Assembly (NCBI GenBank): GCA_021820025.1
Contig: JAKAEF010000078.1
Coordinates: forward strand, 1-5,045
From: a bacterium
GTDB taxonomy: Bacteria; Patescibacteriota; Microgenomatia; Levybacterales; UBA12049
Direction: 5' to 3'
DNA length: 5,045 bases
Shown here one piece after another: positions 1 to 5,045 of the stretch (positions are counted from its first letter, which is position 1; every line of letters starts with the position of its first letter). Both the position numbers and the translations under genes were made by a program. The notes under the pieces are model-generated. The model was given only the letters and a program-made list of their open reading frames with translations. It made no database searches and was not told the DNA's origin.

Positions 1-1525
1 GTGCTCCTCCTTGACTTGCTTCTTGGTCATTATCTAATCCACTTAACCCCATAGGAGCAATCGCAAAACGAGAAGTGTAATAATTTTTAAAATCATGCAT
101 CATTTGCGTTTTATCAAATTGGTAATTCGAAAGATTATCTCCGCAGTTAATAATTCCAGCATATAAATCTTTAATATTGTTTCCTCCAGAAGGCAAAGCA
201 AATCCTCCGTTGTCATCAAAAATAATATAAACAAGACTAGCAATAATTAAAAAAATCAAAACATAAACAATCCAATATTGTCTTAAATTTTTAATAATAT
301 TTCCTACTTTTTTCACTGCTCTTTCCCCGCGTCTACTTAATATTTTTCTTCCTCTCCCACCTCTTGCCGCAGCAGAATTTGCAGCATTAATTGCTCCAGA
401 TCCTGTAGGAATTGGGACTGAAGGAATGTCAATTTTTAAAGGTGGTACCTTATCCCAATATCGTTGAAACAATTTCCAATATTCCGCTCTATTTCTAAAA
501 AGAAGTCTTAATCCGCGTCCGCTTGTTAATTGTTGTCTAATCGTTGACCTTTGGGAACTTCGCAAAGCTCTTTTAAAATATTTTTCCATGTGTTTTTTAT
601 ATCGAGGGTCTTGCAGTTTTTTAGCCATACCAGGATTTTGCATGGCTCTTTGTATCTCTTGGTCATATATATCTTGTTTTATTCTGGCAACTCTATAGGC
701 AAGGGTTTCAGGATATAATTTCTCTCCTGAAGCGAGGAGATTAGAAGCAGCGGCATTTGCATGTTCTTCAATTCTTTTTTTTAATGCTTTAATATTCGGA
801 TCATTTCCCACAAAAACAGCATTTGCTCGCCCTTCTCTTTTTAAATATCTATTTAATTTTTTAGGAGCATACTCTTGTGCCCAGGAAATCCATTCCTCTC
901 GGGCTCTTTCATCAAGACTTTTAACTTTTCCGTCAGGAGAGCCATATAAGAAATTAAGTTCATCTTGATGAGTAAATCCAGGCATGTTGGCTAGTAATTG
1001 TCCTTTTTTTGCAGCAACAGCCCGTTGAAATGCATTTTTCCCCGATGTTTGTTTCCAATTTCTTACCGCTTCATTTTTTGCATCCTCACGTTCCCTTAGC
1101 AGATCTTCTCGAATCTGTTTATATTTGGGATCTTCTTCAATAGTTTTTGGTCTGTTAATAAATGGAAGGGGAATTATAGAAGCAGCTCCTGCTCCAAGTG
1201 CAAAAACACCAGACGCAGGGGGAAGATTGGCCGGTTTTTGAGGAGTTTGTTGTTGATCAAATAATTGTTGCTCAGTTTCACGATCAGCCATTGTTTCCAA
1301 TGCTTCTACTTGTTGCATGGAATTTAAAAGGCGGTTTACAGTACGAGTTGATTCACTTCCAAGACTTCCTGCTTGTGCTCGTAAAAGTTGGGCAACTCTA
1401 TCTGCATCTCTTACTCCCATAAAAGGAACAAGTTCAGGATGATCCTGAACAGATTCCATCATGTGGGTGATAATTCTATTTTGATTGTTCCTTGCTTCGG
1501 CAACTTTGGTAAATGTATTGGCCAT
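1..1525 (-). CDS. Unrecognised bitopic membrane protein of the T4SS operon (3' partial)
   Basis: An open frame begins at the ATG at 1525, 6 nt after the VirB4 stop, and runs off the left edge with 508 complete codons and no in-frame stop. I do not recognise the family. The N-terminus (MANTFTKVAEARNNQNR) leads into a helical charged region, a Gln-rich stretch at about 80-95, and a short Gly/Ala-rich hydrophobic patch at about 106-122 (GVFALGAGAASIIPLPF) that is weak for a membrane helix. A long Lys/Arg/Glu-rich helical section follows. Residues 388-415 are strongly basic (RGGRGRK and RRGERAVKK), immediately before one clear transmembrane helix at about 418-436 (WIVYVLIFLIIASLVYIIF). By the positive-inside rule, about 415 residues are cytoplasmic and the part from DDNGG onward is extracytoplasmic, with a single Cys in INCGDN. 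Position after VirB4 recalls PrgK/VirB1-like hydrolases, but any catalytic domain would lie beyond the window. A VirB6-like or novel scaffold component is also possible. Confidence 0.85.
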   Translation of the reverse strand, partial: MANTFTKVAEARNNQNRIITHMMESVQDHPELVPFMGVRDADRVAQLLRAQAGSLGSESTRTVNRLLNSMQQVEALETMADRETEQQLFDQQQTPQKPANLPPASGVFALGAGAASIIPLPFINRPKTIEEDPKYKQIREDLLREREDAKNEAVRNWKQTSGKNAFQRAVAAKKGQLLANMPGFTHQDELNFLYGSPDGKVKSLDERAREEWISWAQEYAPKKLNRYLKREGRANAVFVGNDPNIKALKKRIEEHANAAASNLLASGEKLYPETLAYRVARIKQDIYDQEIQRAMQNPGMAKKLQDPRYKKHMEKYFKRALRSSQRSTIRQQLTSGRGLRLLFRNRAEYWKLFQRYWDKVPPLKIDIPSVPIPTGSGAINAANSAAARGGRGRKILSRRGERAVKKVGNIIKNLRQYWIVYVLIFLIIASLVYIIFDDNGGFALPSGGNNIKDLYAGIINCGDNLSNYQFDKTQMMHDFKNYYTSRFAIAPMGLSGLDNDQEASQGGA

Positions 1526-1531
1526 AATTTA

Positions 1532-3370
1532 CTACTGATGTATCTCTGCTGTTTCTGTACTAGCAGGTTGCATTGCAGGAGATCCTTGCTGTTCACCTTG
1601 CTTTCGGGCAAGAAGTTCTTCTGGATTGGAAGTAATAATTGCATGCTCAAACGGTGCAGAAACAACTTTTATGGCAACATGGCTTTGTCCCGCAAAGAAA
1701 AGTCCTTCTCCAACCCCGGCAGAAAGCAGCAATTGTCTTTCTCCTCCAGAGAGATTAAAAGTATGCGTTATCTCTGGGATAGAAGACGTTGATTGTTTCA
1801 GTAAAATTTGAATGGAAGAGTTAGATAAAATTGCGCGACCATATTCTGTTGCTAAAAAGTCTTCCACATCTTGAGATGCGGTAGTTAATCCTAAGTAGTA
1901 TTTTCTTGCTCGTTTTGCAATGCCAAACATAAATGACGCACTATCTTCATAGCGCATTAAATACCACGCCTCATCAACAATCAAAAGTCTTTTTTTTAGA
2001 GATTTTCTGACTTTTGTCCAAATAAAATCAAGAATTATATGCATGGCAATAGGGCGTAATTCATCTTCAATATCTCGAAGCGAGAAAACAGTTACTTTAT
2101 TGGTAATGTCAAAATTTGATTGCTGATTAAAAATGCCTGCCAAACTCCCAGAAATAAATTTCTCTAAACGCAAAACTAATTCTTTTGCATCTGGTTCTTG
2201 CATTTGAGAAAGCACATGATATAAATCTTGCATCATAGGGGGCTCTTTTGTTTGTGTCTCTGGATCTTGTGTAATGCCTTTAGTTGCATATGTTTGGACA
2301 AGTGCTCTATCTAGCACAGCATCCATAGCAGCTGTCATGGTGCCAAGGGCAATTTTTAGAAGTCCTCGTAACGATAAAATTTTAAGACCTAATTCATTTT
2401 CTCCTTCTTCATATAATCCCGATAAATCAAAAGGATTAATTTTTACTGGAGAAGTTTGAGAAAAAAGAACATACTCTCCATGAAGCGTCTCTACAACTTT
2501 TTGGTATTCATTTTCAGGATCAATAATAATAACATCAGAGCCAAACATGTAGCTTCGTAGAATTTCGAGCTTTAACAAATACGATTTTCCAGAACCAGAT
2601 TTTCCAAAAATAATTTCATTTGCGTTTTCTAAGCTAAATCTGTCAAAAATAATTAACGAAGAGTTTTTTTGATTAATTCCATAAAGGATTCCTTTATTTT
2701 GAGTAAGTGTTGCTGACGAAAAAGGAAACGTTGATGCCAAAGAGGTAGTATCCATATTCCTTGTGAGATAAATCCGATCTGTCCCCATAGGGAGTGTTGT
2801 TTTAAACCCCTCTTCCATTTGAAGCGTTGCTGCTTTTGGAGAAAGTAACATGGAGGCAAGCGTAGTGGTTAATTTTTTTGTATCGTCTTGTAATTCTCTA
2901 AGGTTGTCTGCAGAAATTGTAATGTATAATCCAAATTGAAAAAACCGCTCTATTCCTTTTGCAAGGGAATCTTGTAGCGCAAGAGCATCTTCCAATGCTG
3001 CACTTACAGCTGGATTAATTACCTGGCCTCTTTCTGCATCTGAGGCAATAGTTGCTTCCATTTCTGCAATTTTTCTTTGCAAACTTCCTAATACATCTGA
3101 AGCTTGCTCAGGATAAATAAAAAAGGCGATACTTAATTCGTTTTCAAAATCAATTAATGGTTGGAGCCAATTGGCAGAAACAAATCGAGGATAAGAAGTT
3201 ACAAAAAAAGTTTTAAAATAGGTATCTCCAATGCGAATGTTGCTAAAATCTGTTTCTATTGAAGGGGGAGCAATAATATCTGCAAGAGATTTCTCTTCAA
3301 TATTTTCCACAGAATCGGTTTTTTTTTCTTGGGGAATAGTATTTTTTTTGGGCAGAAAAGATAATTTCAT
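1532..3370 (-). CDS. virB4: VirB4/TraC-family type IV secretion ATPase
   Basis: This 612-residue protein is the conjugative ATPase that drives substrate transfer or pilus assembly at the cytoplasmic face of the membrane. Residues 1-30 are a charged linker. Residues 31-225 form the second VirB4 N-terminal subdomain (DIIAPPSIE, FFVTSYPRFVSANWLQPL, then a helical hairpin and MGTDRIYLTRNMDTTSLAS). The RecA-like ATPase domain follows: Walker A GKSGSGKS at 256-263 (K262; DNA 2605-2582), DPENEY at 284-289, Walker B LLIVDEAW at 462-469 (D466, E467; DNA 1987-1970), the TASQDVEDFL motif at 497-506, and the closing SAPFEHAIITSNPEEL at 571-586. The tail (587-612) is Gln/Pro-rich and probably disordered. 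All catalytic motifs are intact. At 612 residues it is shorter than the roughly 800 of single-chain VirB4, and the missing front part matches the upstream TraC-like protein. It starts 1 nt after that gene's stop and ends with TAG. Confidence 0.96.
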   Translation of the reverse strand: MKLSFLPKKNTIPQEKKTDSVENIEEKSLADIIAPPSIETDFSNIRIGDTYFKTFFVTSYPRFVSANWLQPLIDFENELSIAFFIYPEQASDVLGSLQRKIAEMEATIASDAERGQVINPAVSAALEDALALQDSLAKGIERFFQFGLYITISADNLRELQDDTKKLTTTLASMLLSPKAATLQMEEGFKTTLPMGTDRIYLTRNMDTTSLASTFPFSSATLTQNKGILYGINQKNSSLIIFDRFSLENANEIIFGKSGSGKSYLLKLEILRSYMFGSDVIIIDPENEYQKVVETLHGEYVLFSQTSPVKINPFDLSGLYEEGENELGLKILSLRGLLKIALGTMTAAMDAVLDRALVQTYATKGITQDPETQTKEPPMMQDLYHVLSQMQEPDAKELVLRLEKFISGSLAGIFNQQSNFDITNKVTVFSLRDIEDELRPIAMHIILDFIWTKVRKSLKKRLLIVDEAWYLMRYEDSASFMFGIAKRARKYYLGLTTASQDVEDFLATEYGRAILSNSSIQILLKQSTSSIPEITHTFNLSGGERQLLLSAGVGEGLFFAGQSHVAIKVVSAPFEHAIITSNPEELLARKQGEQQGSPAMQPASTETAEIHQ

Positions 3371-3371
3371 A

Positions 3372-4007
3372 TTATATTGTATGTTCTCCTTTATTTATTG
3401 TCTGTGTCTCTTGCTCGTCATGCATATTATAAAAATTATGAAATAATTGAATAAGTTGTTCTTTTTGCAAAATTTTTGTTTGTAAATTTGCTCTTGTCAG
3501 TTGGTTTTGCAATCCTTCAGCTTTTGTTTTTAATGTCGGCTTTGCATTTAAAAGAATATTATCAAGGGAAGCATTCACAGTAGCTTTAGAAACAGAACCC
3601 ACACTTACTTCTACATAAGAATATGGAATACTAATATAAAATTTTTTATCTAAAACAATATTTTGTTTAACGAGATGTATTACAAATTCTTTATAGTTTT
3701 CCATATATGTTGCTACATTTGAATCAGTAATTTTTTTTATCTCTTCTTCAAGTTTTTTTATATAAGAAGAAACATCCACCCTTTTGTTTACTGCAAGAAT
3801 TTGAATAGGAAAACTAATAGAATTAAGAAAAGAAGCATATGCAGAGATTTTTGCATCTTGTTCTTCTTTGGATAAAAGAGCAAAGTTAGTGGGAGAAACT
3901 TCAATAATCATGCATGCATTACCGTTATTAAAAATAACAATATCTTCAACAATGTCTCTTACCTCAGTAAATTTTTGAGTTGACGCAGCCATAATTGGTT
4001 TATCCAT
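3372..4007 (-). CDS. TraC-like protein, stand-alone N-terminal subdomain of VirB4
   Basis: This 211-residue soluble protein has no membrane segment. Residues 8-75 (ASTQKF, VRDIVEDIVIFNNGN, IIEVSPTNFALLSKEEQD, FLNSISFPIQI) match the opening of TraC/VirB4 N-terminal domains. Residues 122-134 (KFYISIPYSYVEV) and 183-194 (EQLIQLFHNFYN) match further landmarks; in single-chain VirB4 proteins the latter resembles the helix ending in a 'LI.LFY..YNP' motif just before the second N-terminal subdomain. Family knowledge says this region mediates VirB4 contacts with the membrane complex. It contains no nucleotide-binding motif, so it presumably acts as a partner of the ATPase encoded immediately downstream. 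The ATG at 4007 is preferred because GGAGGG (4023-4018) lies 10 nt upstream. The ATG at 4016 would leave only 1 nt after that site, and the longer reading from 4058 would overlap the upstream gene by 50 nt with residues that do not fit the family. The stop is TAA. Confidence 0.85.
   Translation of the reverse strand: MDKPIMAASTQKFTEVRDIVEDIVIFNNGNACMIIEVSPTNFALLSKEEQDAKISAYASFLNSISFPIQILAVNKRVDVSSYIKKLEEEIKKITDSNVATYMENYKEFVIHLVKQNIVLDKKFYISIPYSYVEVSVGSVSKATVNASLDNILLNAKPTLKTKAEGLQNQLTRANLQTKILQKEQLIQLFHNFYNMHDEQETQTINKGEHTI
3386..3390 (-). promoter_or_regulatory. Probable ribosome binding site for virB4
   Basis: AGGAG on the minus strand sits within the end of the TraC-like gene, 15 nt upstream of the ATG at 3370. 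That spacing is longer than usual, but no other ATG, GTG or TTG in the virB4 frame lies closer. The start also follows the upstream stop by 1 nt, so re-initiation by ribosomes finishing the TraC-like gene may contribute. Confidence 0.5.
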
Positions 4008-4008
4008 A

Positions 4009-5045
4009 CTATTCATTCCCTCCAAACAACGTTTTACGAAGTTCTTCTCTTGCATCAACAGAAATAACTTCTAATGGTTCTAAAATAGTTCCGTTTGCGG
4101 TTATTTCTACTGTATCAAATTTCTGTTGTTTTTTAGAATCTTCAAAGGTAATAGTATATGTTCCGTTAAGAAGTGGCGTTGCAGAAACAAATTGTCCGAG
4201 CTGATTTGTTTTAAATGCTCTAACAGGATTTTGATCTTTATCTTTTACTTCAACGAGAATGTTTGGTAAAACATTCCCTCGAGAGTCTTTAATGACTCCC
4301 GTAATAAGATTAGGCACATCGGGAATAAATGGTGCTCCACTTATTTTTTGTAGTTGTTGGGGAATTTTTTTAACATGCTGTGTCTCTTCCGGAACAGTTG
4401 CCGTTGTTGGAGTAAAAACATGCGTTGGTTGTGCCTGAAGTTTGTTTTGCAATTGTAATACTTGTTTTTCTAATAGTTCTTTTTGAGATTGCATATCCTG
4501 TATTTGTTGTTCAAGCTCTTTGACTTTTTGATGAGCCAATTCCTCCTGCGGTTGTCCTTGTTGTTTTTGTTCTTCTTGTTTTGCTTCTTCTAACTCTTGC
4601 TCAAGCTGTTCGGGTGTATGTTCTTGTGATTCTTGTACAGGCTGCTCTACTGATACTGGAAACGATTCCTGTGGAATGGGCTGTGCTTGTAAAAGAGGTT
4701 CTTCTTGAAGAGAAAAATCATCTGCTGGAGAAGATGAGTCAACTGCATTCTCTTGCGTGTCTTCTGTTATCCCTGCAGGAGGATTAGATGCAAAAAAAAT
4801 TTTTTCTCCTTTTTCTGGTTCTTTTTTGTCATTCTTTTTTGTAATTGCTTGTCCTGGTGTGACCGTAATATTGGAAGCCGCACTTTTTGTTTTGTATGAA
4901 AATTCATTCGGTTTTATAAGAGCATTTAAAAACAAAAGGATCATTGTGTCCGCAGACCTGCCTTCTACAGGAACAAATGCTAAAAATACTCCAAGTAGTG
5001 CAAAAAACCCACTAAGAATAAGTCTAAAAAGAAAAAAAATAGGAA
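4009..5045 (-). CDS. PrgI-family T4SS membrane protein with coiled coil and carboxypeptidase-regulatory-like domain (5' partial)
   Basis: The frame stays open through the right edge, so the gene starts outside the window and the Met at 4944 is internal. There are 344 complete codons visible, numbered here from 5043. Residues 2-23 form a hydrophobic helix (core SGFFALLGVFLAFVPVEGR), followed by a LLFLNALIKPNEFSYK segment. This pairing is typical of the second membrane helix and tail of PrgI/TcpC-type, VirB3-like proteins that anchor Gram-positive T4SS complexes. A Pro/Ser/Glu-rich linker follows, then a Gln/Glu/Leu coiled coil (about 144-205, DNA about 4429-4614). Last is a beta-rich module (about 244-326, DNA about 4066-4314) with PNLITGVIKDSRGNVLPN and NGTYTITF strands, resembling carboxypeptidase-regulatory-like/CnaB folds. 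PrgI proteins of Gram-positive plasmids are much shorter, so this is an extended version. The stop is TAG at 4011-4009, and the next gene starts after 1 nt. The PrgI assignment is fairly secure; the function of the C-terminal module is unknown. Confidence 0.83.
   Translation of the reverse strand, partial: PIFFLFRLILSGFFALLGVFLAFVPVEGRSADTMILLFLNALIKPNEFSYKTKSAASNITVTPGQAITKKNDKKEPEKGEKIFFASNPPAGITEDTQENAVDSSSPADDFSLQEEPLLQAQPIPQESFPVSVEQPVQESQEHTPEQLEQELEEAKQEEQKQQGQPQEELAHQKVKELEQQIQDMQSQKELLEKQVLQLQNKLQAQPTHVFTPTTATVPEETQHVKKIPQQLQKISGAPFIPDVPNLITGVIKDSRGNVLPNILVEVKDKDQNPVRAFKTNQLGQFVSATPLLNGTYTITFEDSKKQQKFDTVEITANGTILEPLEVISVDAREELRKTLFGGNE
4018..4023 (-). promoter_or_regulatory. Ribosome binding site for the TraC-like gene
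   Basis: GGAGGG on the minus strand lies inside the last codons of the PrgI-like gene (Gly-Gly-Asn-Glu-stop). It is 10 nt from the ATG at 4007 but only 1 nt from the ATG at 4016, so it decides the start in favour of 4007. The overlap with the upstream reading frame suggests coupled translation. Confidence 0.7.

Larger units (their letters stand above)
1..5045 (-). other. Type IV secretion operon segment, both ends outside the window
   Basis: Four same-strand genes are separated by 1 nt (4008), 1 nt (3371) and 6 nt (1526-1531). No hairpin followed by a T-run and no promoter-like spacer lies between them. The order PrgI-like, TraC-like, VirB4, bitopic membrane protein follows the PrgI-PrgJ-PrgK order of Gram-positive conjugation systems, with the VirB4 (PrgJ) function split over two genes. 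The operon promoter must lie to the right of 5045, and its terminator to the left of position 1. Confidence 0.8.

Noticed and set aside
1162..1212. A second membrane helix in the fourth protein at residues 106-122.
   Set aside because: The hydrophobic patch is short, Gly/Ala-rich, broken by prolines and flanked by soluble charged sequence. It is not convincing as a membrane span.
1388..1792. Plus-strand open frames, such as those at 1388-1792, 1198-1422 and 4581-4787.
   Set aside because: They lie opposite well-supported minus-strand genes, encode compositionally odd proteins (Cys/Phe/Leu-rich or Leu/Val-rich) with no family motif, and have no operon context.
3360..3400. The split between the TraC-like protein and VirB4 as a recent frameshift or sequencing error.
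   Set aside because: The downstream gene has its own ATG, a plausible AGGAG site and a natural charged N-terminal linker, and the break falls between subdomains rather than within conserved sequence.
4008..4058. A longer TraC-like protein starting at 4058 or 4016.
   Set aside because: The extra residues from 4058 lie over the end of the PrgI-like gene in another frame and do not resemble the family. The ATG at 4016 is only 1 nt from GGAGGG, which is too close.
4429..4640. Repetitive ttg/ttc-rich plus-strand sequence as a tandem repeat or CRISPR-like array.
   Set aside because: It is the complement of Gln/Glu codons in the coiled coil of the PrgI-like protein. There is no regular repeat unit or spacer structure.
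4009..4944. Reading the PrgI-like gene as a complete 311-residue protein starting at the Met at 4944.
   Set aside because: The frame continues open for 33 further codons to the window edge and encodes the membrane helix and the conserved FVPVEGR segment expected upstream of this Met.
1..5045. Possible genetic code 25 (TGA as glycine), known in Gracilibacteria and Absconditabacteria.
   Set aside because: No gene contains an in-frame TGA, conserved glycines such as those of Walker A use GGN codons, and the visible stops are TAG, TAA and TAG. The absence of TGA stops among three genes is too few to mean anything.

Overview
The window is a compact, AT-rich bacterial segment. Four genes lie head to tail on the minus strand and read from the right edge to the left edge. 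Three are recognisable parts of a Gram-positive-style type IV secretion (conjugation) system: a PrgI-like membrane protein, a TraC-like protein matching the first N-terminal subdomain of VirB4, and a VirB4 ATPase. The fourth is an unrecognised single-pass membrane protein. The combination suggests a Candidate Phyla Radiation (Patescibacteria) genome or a mobile element of one. The clues are a PrgI domain carrying a carboxypeptidase-regulatory-like module, a VirB4 divided into a separate TraC-like ORF and an ATPase ORF, low GC and very tight gene packing. This placement is inference, because no rRNA or other marker gene is present.

Layout in transcription order: (1) 5045 to 4009, PrgI-like protein with its 5' end outside the window, consisting of a membrane segment, a Gln/Glu-rich coiled coil and a C-terminal beta-sandwich; (2) 4007 to 3372, TraC-like protein; (3) 3370 to 1532, VirB4 ATPase with intact Walker A and Walker B motifs; (4) 1525 to the left edge, a protein of at least 508 residues with a large charged cytoplasmic part, one transmembrane helix and the beginning of an extracytoplasmic region, its 3' end outside the window. 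The spacers between genes are 1, 1 and 6 nt. There is no room for internal promoters or terminators, so the four are almost certainly one transcription unit.

How they probably work together: PrgI (VirB3-like) anchors the complex in the membrane. The TraC-like protein and the 612-residue protein together reconstitute a VirB4 ATPase that energises substrate transfer or pilus assembly. The fourth protein sits where Gram-positive systems usually encode the membrane-anchored PrgK/VirB1-like component, but its family cannot be decided from the visible part. No coupling protein (VirD4), relaxase, VirB6 or origin of transfer is visible, so whether this is a conjugative element or a chromosomal secretion or uptake system remains open.

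All stops used are TAG or TAA and no gene contains an in-frame TGA, so nothing points to a recoded genetic code. No RNA genes, CRISPR arrays, insertion sequences or rearranged repeats were seen. No stretch longer than 6 nt lies outside a gene.
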